Shown here in pieces: positions 34,159 to 41,791 of a DNA stretch of 64,000 nucleotides. Source of the DNA: JALYUS01 sp038231255 (GTDB lineage: Bacteria > Chloroflexota > Chloroflexia > Thermomicrobiales > JALYUS01); contig JBBRLR010000008.1 of assembly GCA_038231255.1 (NCBI GenBank), positions 1 to 64,000 on the forward strand, in the 5' to 3' direction. Position numbers and translations under genes: made by a program. Below the pieces are notes generated by a model, which had not been told where the DNA came from, made no database searches, and worked only from the letters and a program-made list of their open reading frames with translations. The stretch's first letter is position 1; every line of letters starts with the position of its first letter.

Positions 34159-35587
34159 TGGTAGCGTAGGCTTCAGCCGTCAGGTATGCTAATGACTCCA
34201 CATGCGAGGTTTGCGGGAAAAAATCGAACAGTTCGAGCGTGCGCAGCGTATAACCGCCCGCGATGAAGACGCGGAGATCGCGGGCGAGCGTCACCGGGTT
34301 GCAGGAGACATAGACGAACTGCCGAGGACGCTTGGCGAGGATTGCATCGGTGACGCGCGGATCAAGCCCGGAGCGTGGCGGGTCCACAAGGGCCAGTGCC
34401 AAATCCGGCAGGAGATCCATCGCCTTCTCGGCGGGCTTCGCGAAGAAATCAATGTTGGTCAAACCCCAAAGCCGTGCCGTTTCGCGTGCCGCCGCAATCG
34501 CCGCCGGGTCCACCTCGATGGCGACGACGTGCCCGGCCCGGCGCGCGAGGAACAGTGTGAACAATCCCGCGCCGCAGTAGATGTCGGCGGCGGTATCCTC
34601 CGGCCCGAGTGCAGTCAGCGACTCGATGCGCGCGATCAGGCGCGACACGAGATCGAGATTGGTCTGGAAAAACGATCCGGCGGGGAGCACGAACGGTTCG
34701 CCGCCGACGGCAATGATGCTCGCGATCGGGCCGTGGTACGGTCGTGTCTCGCCGGATGGATGCTTGTACGTCACGCTGACGACTTCCGGGAGCGCGGCGA
34801 GTTTGTCCGCCAGCGGGTGCAGTTCGGGGCGGTTCGGCAAGTCCATACCGCCAATACCGCCGATCACGAGTTGCAGGAGCGGCGCATCCGGCGTGCCGAC
34901 CACTTTGACTTCGACCCAGACCTTACCGCGCAGATCGGGATAGACGCCGTCCGCGTACCAGTCGTTGAGCGTTGCAAGGAGGCCGGAGATCGCCGGGTGG
35001 CTGATCGGGCAATTGTGGATCGGGATGACGGACTGGCGACGGCGCTTGCGGAACCCCGCGCCCTTGCCGAGCGCGATGGCTGCGGAATGGCGATAGCGCC
35101 ACGGTTCGTCCAGCACATGGATCGTCTCGGGCCGGTGGTCAATCCCGGCCTCATTCATCAGTTGCGCGACGATGTCCAGTTTCGTGTCGCGCTGATACGC
35201 ATCGGCCATATGCTGCCACTCGCAGCCGCCGCAGTCGTGGTCGCGGAAGTACGGGCAGGGGGCCTCGATCCGCTGCGGCGATGCCTCGATAACCTCCGTA
35301 ACGGTCGCGCGAGTCCAACCCTTACGGCCCTTCAGGGTCGTAATCGCGACGTGGGCACGTTCGCCGGGGATGCCCTTCTCGACCGGGATGATTCGCTCGC
35401 CGTACTGCGCCGTCGTCACCCCGGCGGACGTGAACGCACCGAGGTCAACCTCCGCCTCGGCATACACCATCCGCTCGCGGCGACGCGGCCCGCGCGTGGC
35501 GGGCGTATCCGGTTCCTTTGGCGTCTCCGGCCCCGGCGCGGTGGGATCCAGTGACTCATCTGCTGCAGCATCCCACGCATTGCTCAT
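34124..35587 (-). CDS. RumA/TrmA-type RNA (uracil-5-)-methyltransferase
   Basis: SAM-dependent m5U methyltransferase of 487 residues: N-terminal TRAM-like OB segment (about 40-100), a 4Fe-4S cysteine set (CPYFRDHDCGGCEWQHM plus NCPI), motif I AADIYCGAGLFTLFLA, DPPRSGLDPRV and the catalytic VYVSCNPVTLARD, ending with the family closure HVESLAYL. The first 35 residues are low complexity. After the family end, about 18 more residues are encoded by a family 1 repeat (34160-34179) and by the complement of the topoisomerase tail. The ATG at 35587 sits inside a heptanucleotide repeat. 23S rRNA is the likely target. Confidence 0.92.
   Translation of the reverse strand: MSNAWDAAADESLDPTAPGPETPKEPDTPATRGPRRRERMVYAEAEVDLGAFTSAGVTTAQYGERIIPVEKGIPGERAHVAITTLKGRKGWTRATVTEVIEASPQRIEAPCPYFRDHDCGGCEWQHMADAYQRDTKLDIVAQLMNEAGIDHRPETIHVLDEPWRYRHSAAIALGKGAGFRKRRRQSVIPIHNCPISHPAISGLLATLNDWYADGVYPDLRGKVWVEVKVVGTPDAPLLQLVIGGIGGMDLPNRPELHPLADKLAALPEVVSVTYKHPSGETRPYHGPIASIIAVGGEPFVLPAGSFFQTNLDLVSRLIARIESLTALGPEDTAADIYCGAGLFTLFLARRAGHVVAIEVDPAAIAAARETARLWGLTNIDFFAKPAEKAMDLLPDLALALVDPPRSGLDPRVTDAILAKRPRQFVYVSCNPVTLARDLRVFIAGGYTLRTLELFDFFPQTSHVESLAYLTAEAYATIKRPDAPASPA
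34160..34179. repeat. Family 1 repeat inside a coding end
   Basis: GGTAGCGTAGGCTTCAGCC lies just past the topoisomerase stop and, on the other strand, codes the TAEAYAT residues near the RumA-like C terminus. Confidence 0.65.
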
Positions 35588-35605
35588 TGCTCGTCGCTCA
35601 TTGCT
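35578..35605. repeat. Heptanucleotide repeat, four units
   Basis: CATTGCT CATTGCT CGTCGCT CATTGCT; on the minus strand it is the AGCAATG unit and supplies the start region (ATGAGCAATG) of the RumA-like gene. Confidence 0.7.
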
Positions 35606-35607
35606 TC

Positions 35608-36318
35608 TTAGCGTCGCATCGTCAAACGGCGGAAGGCTTCGGCCATCGGCAGGTCGGCCTGCTTGCCGATCTCCTCCAGGCGCTCACGCAGCCGCTGTTC
35701 GAGGTTTTCCGAGCGACCGACCTGCGAGTCGTGGTGCCGGAGCGCTTCGAGTTTCTTGTCGAAGGTTGTGGAAACGTCCACGAAGCAATCGGGGTGCTCG
35801 GCGTTGAAAAAGAGCAGTTCCGCGACCTTGTGCGGTTCCAACCCTTCCTCGTGGAAGTGCTCCGGGAAGTAGATTGCGTCGCGGGCGGTCGGGTAGATCG
35901 CGTCCGTCGTCGTGATACCGACATTGCGGTGATCGGGATGCAGGGCATACGGTCGCCACGGGTCGTGCGTGATGACGATGTCCGGCTTGAAGCGACGAAT
36001 TTCGTGGACGATCCGGCCCCGGAAGCGGTACGAGTTGTCCGTCTGACCATCCGGCTCACGCAGAAAGACGACTTCCTTGATGCCGAGGACGGCCGCCGCC
36101 TCGCGCTGCTCCTGCTCGCGGATTTCGGTCAGCCGCTCCGGCGTCATGTTCGGGTCCGGGGAGCCGCGATCGCCGCTCGTCACCTGGACGAGAATGGCGT
36201 CCATACCGCGCTGCACCCAACGCGCGACCGTCCCCGCGCTCGAAAATTCGAGGTCGTCGGGGTGTGCCACGACGACCATGAATGTCTTGTACTCGTCGTC
36301 CGGAATCCATTCCGCCAT
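35608..36318 (-). CDS. PIG-L/LmbE family deacetylase
   Basis: A 236-residue zinc-dependent N-deacetylase. The first zinc motif AHPDDLEF (His19, Asp21, Asp22) and the second HPDHRNVG are present, with DPWRPYALHPDH typical of bacillithiol/mycothiol or GlcNAc-type deacetylases. ATG at 36318 follows GCAGGAGGCGACGAGCGC. Adjacent to a glycosyltransferase across a divergent gap, which fits a glycoconjugate or thiol-cofactor role (inference). Confidence 0.92.
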   Translation of the reverse strand: MAEWIPDDEYKTFMVVVAHPDDLEFSSAGTVARWVQRGMDAILVQVTSGDRGSPDPNMTPERLTEIREQEQREAAAVLGIKEVVFLREPDGQTDNSYRFRGRIVHEIRRFKPDIVITHDPWRPYALHPDHRNVGITTTDAIYPTARDAIYFPEHFHEEGLEPHKVAELLFFNAEHPDCFVDVSTTFDKKLEALRHHDSQVGRSENLEQRLRERLEEIGKQADLPMAEAFRRLTMRR

Positions 36319-36433
36319 GCGCTCGTCGCCTCCTGCTCCACCGGGCCACTGCCAACCGGGCCACCATCACCATCCACAGACCACGCATCCTACCACAGTA
36401 CGCCCGGCGACGGCTGGGGAACCTAACCCCCAA

Positions 36434-36456
36434 CCCCCTTCCCGCGAGGAAGGGGG
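36434..36456. repeat. Hairpin repeat, family 2
   Basis: CCCCCTTCC (36434-36442) pairs with GGAAGGGGG (36448-36456). The gap 36319-36637 holds this hairpin and the promoter below. Confidence 0.6.
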
Positions 36457-36509
36457 AGCGAGCCTCCGGGGATCGAGGTATTCAGTAAACATCACGGTCT
36501 CGCGACGAG

Positions 36510-36565
36510 TGTACGTACATGTGCGTCCCAACGGTATTGAGTACGTACAATGCGTGTGCTATGCT
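36510..36565 (+). promoter_or_regulatory. Promoter with TGTACGTACA palindrome, GT4 gene
   Basis: TTGAGT (36537-36542) and TATGCT (36560-36565) are 17 bp apart. TGTACGTACAT lies upstream at 36510-36520, and a second GTACGTACAA (36541-36550) overlaps the -35/spacer. The same palindrome stands by three other promoters in the window. Confidence 0.65.
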
Positions 36566-36637
36566 AGCGCACAGGGAAAAGGGTTGCCGACGGGCACGCC
36601 GGGGCGCGGTGCCGGTCCGTACCAGGGGAGTAAGAGA

Positions 36638-37900
36638 TTGTCGCTTTCGGTGCTCATGATCGCACCGACATCGTTTTTTGCCGATTACGGCGCGCACGTC
36701 CGTCCCCTCGAGGAGATCCGCGCACTCCAGCGCCTCGGGCATCGGGTGACGGTCTGCACCTACCACAATGGGCATGACGTCCCCGGTATCACGATCCAGC
36801 GCAGCCTCGACATCCCGTGGCGCAAGCGGGTGGTTGTCGGCACGACGCGCCACAAACTCTACCTAGATGCCGCGCTCCTCGCGATCGTCTTGCGGGAGAT
36901 GCGCCGCCTGAAGCCGGACATCATCCACGCGCATCTCCACGAAGGCGCACTGATCGGCCAGATAGCCCGCGCCGCGCACCACGCGCCGCTGCTCTTCGAT
37001 TATCAGGGTAGCCTGACCGCCGAGATGACCGATCATGGCTTCCTCCGCCCGTCGAGCGCGCTCCGCGCCCCGCTCGCGCGACTGGAACGGACGATCAATC
37101 ACGCGTCGGACATGATCGTCACAAGCACCCACCACGCCGCGAACCGGCTGCGCGCCGACAGTGGCATGCACAACGAAAAAATCGCCTGCATCCCCGACGC
37201 GGTGGACACGCTGCGCTTCCGGCCGGACGCGCTCGCGCCGGACGAACGCACGCTGCTGCGCGCCCAACTCGGCATCCGACCGACAGACAAGGTGGTCGTC
37301 TACCTCGGCCTGCTCGCCCCTTACCAAGGCACCGACATGCTCCTGGAGGCGGCGGCCACTGTCCTGCGCCGCGTGCCGGATGCCTTTTTCCTTATCATGG
37401 GCTTCCCCGGCAACGAGCGCTATCGCGTGCTGGCGGAACGACTGGGCATCGCGCATCGCGTCAGCCTGCCCGGTCAAATTCCCTATCTGGACGCCCACCG
37501 CTATCTCGCGCTCGGCGATGTCGCGGTCGCACCGAAACTCTCGGAGACCGAGGGGAATCAGAAGATTTTCAATTACCTCGCCACCGGCCTGCCCGTCGTC
37601 GCCTTCGACACCCCCGCCTCGCGCGAAATTCTCGGCGACCGCGCGACCTTCGCGACGCGCGGTGATGCGGGCAGTCTCGCGGAATGCCTCATCGCCCATC
37701 TGGCGAACCCGGCGGCGGCGCGCCGGACGGGCCTCGCTGGGCGCACCGTCGCCCTGCAAAACTTCTCGTGGGAACGGCGCGGCGCGGAACTGCTGCGGGC
37801 CTACGCGCGCATTCTGCCACCCGAAAAACTGCCGCTCGTTGGCCTCTCACAGGCCGCGCCCTTCCCCGCCTCCGTGTTCGCGGACGGCGGCTCGGATTAG
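36638..37900 (+). CDS. Glycosyltransferase family 4
   Basis: A 420-residue GT4 enzyme: N-terminal acceptor domain LMIAPTSFFADYGAHVRPLEEIR, RLKPDIIHAHLHEGALIGQI, donor domain DKVVVYLGLLAPYQGTDMLL, and EX7E-like SETEGNQKIFNYLATGLPVV. The start is a TTG at 36638 after GGGGAGTAAGAGA. Transcribed from a promoter carrying the TGTACGTACA element; its neighbour downstream is an exported protein with its own such promoter. Probably builds or decorates an extracellular glycan or glycolipid. Confidence 0.88.
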   Translation: MSLSVLMIAPTSFFADYGAHVRPLEEIRALQRLGHRVTVCTYHNGHDVPGITIQRSLDIPWRKRVVVGTTRHKLYLDAALLAIVLREMRRLKPDIIHAHLHEGALIGQIARAAHHAPLLFDYQGSLTAEMTDHGFLRPSSALRAPLARLERTINHASDMIVTSTHHAANRLRADSGMHNEKIACIPDAVDTLRFRPDALAPDERTLLRAQLGIRPTDKVVVYLGLLAPYQGTDMLLEAAATVLRRVPDAFFLIMGFPGNERYRVLAERLGIAHRVSLPGQIPYLDAHRYLALGDVAVAPKLSETEGNQKIFNYLATGLPVVAFDTPASREILGDRATFATRGDAGSLAECLIAHLANPAAARRTGLAGRTVALQNFSWERRGAELLRAYARILPPEKLPLVGLSQAAPFPASVFADGGSD

Positions 37901-37948
37901 GGAACCTCACTCCCGCACTCCTAGCATCACGTCTAAAATTCGCGCTAT

Positions 37949-37990
37949 GTGTCCGTACACATTGCGAAAAAGCGTTATGTCACCTACACT
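37949..37990 (+). promoter_or_regulatory. Promoter with GTCCGTACAC element, exported protein 1
   Basis: TTGCGA (37962-37967) and TACACT (37985-37990), 17-bp spacing; a related palindromic half GTCCGTACAC (37951-37960) is immediately upstream of the -35 box. Confidence 0.6.
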
Positions 37991-38041
37991 GGTTAGGGTT
38001 CAACAATGGGAATCTGCGGTTTTTCGGGGGAGCGAGAGCGA

Positions 38042-39598
38042 ATGTCCGGTTCACAGCGGTCGGTGGCGCGCCGATGCCTGATAATGAGCACCGCAGCGTT
38101 GCTGCTCGTGACGGCGCTCTTTGCGGCCCCGGCCTTCCTGCACGGGAGCGCCGCGCCGATCCCCTTCGGTTCTCCCGCTTTCGCCGCGCAGTGGAACAGC
38201 ATCGAGCCGAAGGCGCCCAATTTCTGGGGGCCTGCCTATCAGAATATCTTCCCGGAGCCGTATCAGGAGGCGACCGGCGGCAAGCGTTTCATCCAATATT
38301 TCGATAAAGCGCGGATGGAACAAACGACGGCGAGCGGCCCGGTAACGAATGGTTTGCTGACTGTCGAGTTGATGAGCGGCCAGCGACAGTTCGGCGACAA
38401 CACGTTTGTGGCGTACCCGCCGTCTACCCTGCCCATCGTCGGCGATCCGACGAATGTTTTCCCGACCTACGCCTCGCTCGCGGCGAGCGCGCTCCCGCCG
38501 AAGGTCAGTCAGATTGCCGCCCCGAATGGCAACGTCTACGGCGCGGACGGCACGCTGACGCTGAATAGCCAACTCGCCGCCTTCCCCGGTGCGGCGTTCG
38601 GGTCGTATCAGGCGGATCCCGGCAACCGCTTCGCGCACAATATCCCGCTCGCCTTCTGGAAGTATCTCACGGCGCTGCCGACCCCGTGGCAGACCGCGAT
38701 GGGCTTTCCGCTGACCGAGGCTTTCTGGTCGCAAGTGACGCTCAACGCCACCCCGACATGGGTGCTGATGCAGCCCTTCGAGCGGCGCGTCCTTTCGTAC
38801 ACCCCGACCAACCCGACCGGGTTCCAGGTCGAGATGGGCAACATCGGCCAGCACTACTACCAGTGGCGCTACATGACCAACCCCGGTGGCCTCGCCGGCC
38901 CGGCGACCGCCACTCCAATCGCGACCCTCATACCCACGACCTTTTCGACGCCCGACCCGTGCGCGACGCCGACGCCGCTGCCGACGAGCACCGGGACACC
39001 AACGACCGCGACCGCGACGCCGACCGCGACACCGGTCGTCTGCACCACGCCGACTAGTACCGGGAGCGTGCAAGGGGTGGAAATCCTCAATTTCCGGCAA
39101 GCCGGACTGACGGACACCTCATTCTCCTTCACATTCAACACGAACCTCGCCGCGACTTCGTATATCCGCTACGGCACGTCGAGCGGTTCCTACTCGAATG
39201 CGCAGGACATCGCGACCTCGGCGACCAAATCGCACAGCGGCACGATTTCGGGCCTCACGCCCAACACGTACTATTACTTTGTCATCCGCGTCAGTTCCTC
39301 GGTTGACTCGATCAACCGCTCCGAGGATTACTTCCTCACCACCGGCGATTCGTCAACGCCAACGCCGACAGATACTCCGACACCGGTGCCCCCGACACCG
39401 ATACCGACGGTCGGACCGATCCCGACTTCAGGATCACCACCAACGGTTGCGGCGACCGCAACGGGGCCGATACCACCACGACCAAATTGCCCTCCCGGCG
39501 TGATCTGCACTGGTCCATTTGCAACGCAGACGGCTGCTGCGTTCGCTACCAATCAGACAGCAACGGCAGCAGCAAAGACTGCATCTGCACACCCATAG
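38042..39598 (+). CDS. Exported Chloroflexota-type protein with fibronectin type III domain
   Basis: A 518-residue exported protein: signal peptide (residues 1-35, LIMSTAALLLVTALFAAPAF), a conserved N-terminal module (about 45-290) with PNFWGP, YFDKARMEQTTAS, VTNGLLTVELMSGQRQFGD and LPIVGDPTNVFPTYASL, a Thr/Pro-rich linker, an FN3-like domain (about 345-445: TSFSFTFNTNLAATSYIRYG, GLTPNTYYYFVIRV), and a Pro/Thr-rich C-terminal tail. ATG at 38042 has GGGGGAG upstream; the ATG at 38006 is close to the predicted transcription start. Function unknown; looks cell-surface or secreted. The next gene is its paralog. Confidence 0.87.
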   Translation: MSGSQRSVARRCLIMSTAALLLVTALFAAPAFLHGSAAPIPFGSPAFAAQWNSIEPKAPNFWGPAYQNIFPEPYQEATGGKRFIQYFDKARMEQTTASGPVTNGLLTVELMSGQRQFGDNTFVAYPPSTLPIVGDPTNVFPTYASLAASALPPKVSQIAAPNGNVYGADGTLTLNSQLAAFPGAAFGSYQADPGNRFAHNIPLAFWKYLTALPTPWQTAMGFPLTEAFWSQVTLNATPTWVLMQPFERRVLSYTPTNPTGFQVEMGNIGQHYYQWRYMTNPGGLAGPATATPIATLIPTTFSTPDPCATPTPLPTSTGTPTTATATPTATPVVCTTPTSTGSVQGVEILNFRQAGLTDTSFSFTFNTNLAATSYIRYGTSSGSYSNAQDIATSATKSHSGTISGLTPNTYYYFVIRVSSSVDSINRSEDYFLTTGDSSTPTPTDTPTPVPPTPIPTVGPIPTSGSPPTVAATATGPIPPRPNCPPGVICTGPFATQTAAAFATNQTATAAAKTASAHP

Positions 39599-39611
39599 CG
39601 AGTAAAGATAG

Positions 39612-39652
39612 TATACGTACATCTTGCGCCCCGTTCGATCGCTTCATAGACT
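39612..39652 (+). promoter_or_regulatory. Promoter with TATACGTACAT element, exported protein 2
   Basis: TTGCGC (39624-39629) and TAGACT (39647-39652) are 17 bp apart, with TATACGTACAT (39612-39622) directly upstream of the -35 box, the same arrangement as at 37949-37990. Confidence 0.6.
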
Positions 39653-39705
39653 CTCCCTGTCCGCGATTTTGACAGGAAGTCTCTTCGGTGAAGTGGGAGC
39701 GGCAG

Positions 39706-41502
39706 ATGAAGTTCGGGGCAGCGCAGTCCGTGCCGCATCGTGGCGTGCTCGTGTTCGGCATCGCGCTACTCCTGCTTTCGTCGTTCGTCGCCGCGCCGGT
39801 CTTCACGCATAGCAGCGCGGCGGAGAATGTGTTCGGCTCGCCAGCCTTCGGGACGCTCTGGGGAAGCATCGAACCCGTCGTGCCGAACTTCTGGGGCCCG
39901 ACGGTTCGGCCCGCGCTGCAAGAGCCGTATCGGGAGGCGACGAACGGCTCCCGGCTCGTCCAATACTTCGACAAGGCGCGGATGGAGCAGACGACAGCGA
40001 GCGGCTCGATCACGAATGGCCTGCTGACGGTCGAGTTGATCACCGGGCAGCGGCAGATCGGCGACGCGGCGTTCGCGGCCTTCCCGCCCTCTACCCTGCC
40101 CATCGTCGGCGACCCGACAAATCCGTGGCCACCGTATGCCGCGCTCGGCGGGGGTGTCTTCGCGGCGAAAGTCGCGAAGAGCGGCGAACCGTTCGGCACC
40201 GTCTACAAACCGGACGGGGCCTTCGGCCTCAATCCCGGCCTCGCCGCCGATCCGGGCGCGCAGTACGGCATCTATCAATCCGATCCGGGCGGCAAGTACG
40301 GCCACAACATCCCTCTTGCCTTCTCCTCCTACCTCGCCGCGCTGCCGATCCCCTGGCTCCCCGCGATGGGATTGCCGCTCACCGAGCCGTTCTGGGTCAA
40401 TGTCAAAGTCGGCGGCGCGCTGACATGGGTGCTGGTGCAGCCCTACGAGCGGCGCGTACTTTCATACACGCCGAGCAACCCGCCCGGCTTCCGAGTCGAG
40501 ATGGGCAATATTGGCCAGCATTACTCCATCTGGCGCTACGGCAGCGACGCGGCCACTGGCGATGGTTCGGCGACAGGCGGCGCGACGACAAGCAGCGTGA
40601 CGACGACGACGGTGCAAGGCACACCGACCCTCACGGTATCCGGCACGCCGCGCCCGCTCGCGATCTCCTCGGTGCAATTCGGCCTGATGACGGAAAGCGC
40701 GTTCTCGCTGACCTTCAAAACCTCCGTCCCGGCCACTACAGAAATCCTCTACGGGACGGCGAGCCACAGCTACACATCCCGTCAGGACATCTCCACGACC
40801 GCCGCGCAAGATCACGCGGCAAGCCTGACCGACCTGCAAGCCGGCACCAAATACTTTTACGCCCTGCAGGCAATCGCCGGAGCAGACTCCATCCAGAGCA
40901 AGGAAACGTTTTTCACGACTGCGGGCGCCGCCTCACCGACCGATCCGGCAGCAAGAGTCGCTATCGCGACAAAGACGCCGAATCCGTCACCTGCCACAGC
41001 GACAAATACACCGAAGTCAATGTCGCCGATAGCAACAACGGTTCCGAAAAATGTACTATTACACCTCAGGCAGATCAGAGTCGGCGTGACAAATTCCGCT
41101 CAGTTTGCACTACCTGCGGATCAGAACCCCAGGATCCCGGCCGCCCTCTTGGAAAGCGCCACCGTCGCACTCTCGCTCGCCTATGACGGCTCCGCGAATC
41201 CGTCGGCAGATACGGTCGCCGTTTCGACGTGGACGCGGGATATGGCGAATCTGACGGCAACCGGCGCTGGACCAACCCGTCCGCTCGCCCTTGCCGACAA
41301 GCACGTGGCCGTGACGATGACCGCGACCGCGACGATTCCCTTTACGGACACTTCCAGTCCGCCAATTGTTGTCACATTTACCCGCAAAATCCTGCCAGCA
41401 GACTATGCGGCGGGGATCACGATCACCTCGTCCTCCCTCAGCAATTCCCGCACGCCCGGCTTCAATGTTACGCTCATCTTTTCGGTGGCGCTTATCGGAT
41501 GA
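39706..41502 (+). CDS. Exported protein paralog with FN3 domain and extra C-terminal domain
   Basis: A 598-residue paralog of the preceding gene: signal peptide (VLVFGIALLLLSSFVAAPVF), the same N-terminal module (FWGP, YFDKARMEQTTAS, ITNGLLTVELITGQRQIGD, LPIVGDPTNPWPPYAAL), a Thr-rich linker, an FN3-like domain (SAFSLTFKTSVPATTEILYG, LTDLQAGTKYFYALQAI), another low-complexity linker and a beta-rich domain of about 150 residues (VALSLAYDGSANP ... VVTFTRKILP) absent from the first copy. ATG at 39706 has GGGAG six bases before; a GTG at 39688 is an alternative. Function unknown. Confidence 0.86.
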   Translation: MKFGAAQSVPHRGVLVFGIALLLLSSFVAAPVFTHSSAAENVFGSPAFGTLWGSIEPVVPNFWGPTVRPALQEPYREATNGSRLVQYFDKARMEQTTASGSITNGLLTVELITGQRQIGDAAFAAFPPSTLPIVGDPTNPWPPYAALGGGVFAAKVAKSGEPFGTVYKPDGAFGLNPGLAADPGAQYGIYQSDPGGKYGHNIPLAFSSYLAALPIPWLPAMGLPLTEPFWVNVKVGGALTWVLVQPYERRVLSYTPSNPPGFRVEMGNIGQHYSIWRYGSDAATGDGSATGGATTSSVTTTTVQGTPTLTVSGTPRPLAISSVQFGLMTESAFSLTFKTSVPATTEILYGTASHSYTSRQDISTTAAQDHAASLTDLQAGTKYFYALQAIAGADSIQSKETFFTTAGAASPTDPAARVAIATKTPNPSPATATNTPKSMSPIATTVPKNVLLHLRQIRVGVTNSAQFALPADQNPRIPAALLESATVALSLAYDGSANPSADTVAVSTWTRDMANLTATGAGPTRPLALADKHVAVTMTATATIPFTDTSSPPIVVTFTRKILPADYAAGITITSSSLSNSRTPGFNVTLIFSVALIG

Positions 41503-41545
41503 TTAGGGCGGTGGGGTATCGGAAAATTCGGAAGAACCCCCAGCC

Positions 41546-41690
41546 GGAAGCGGCTCATAAGTGATCGGTCTGTCGAGCGCCACCGATCCTGGTAGCGCAG
41601 GCTTTCCAGCCCGCGAGCGGGACGCAGGCTGGAAAGCCTGCGCTACCAACATGAGCATCAGCGATGACCGATCACCTATGAGCCGCTTCC
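41546..41690. repeat. Nested palindromic element, MITE-like
   Basis: Outer arms of 25 bp (41546-41570 and 41666-41690) are inverted copies with one mismatch: GGAAGCGGCTCATAAGTGAT then CGGTC against GACCGATCACCTATGAGCCG then CTTCC. Inside, a family 1 repeat (41591-41647) forms a second long hairpin (GGTAGCGCAGGCTTTCCAG ... CTGGAAAGCCTGCGCTACC). The 41503-41791 gap otherwise holds no gene. Confidence 0.8.
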
Positions 41691-41791
41691 CCCAGCCCCG
41701 CCGGTGGCGAGAATAGTGTATTCATGCGATACTTGCCGGTCGGCGGGCGCGCACGCTCGCGGGGTTTATTGAGAAAGAAAGGTATACAGCG

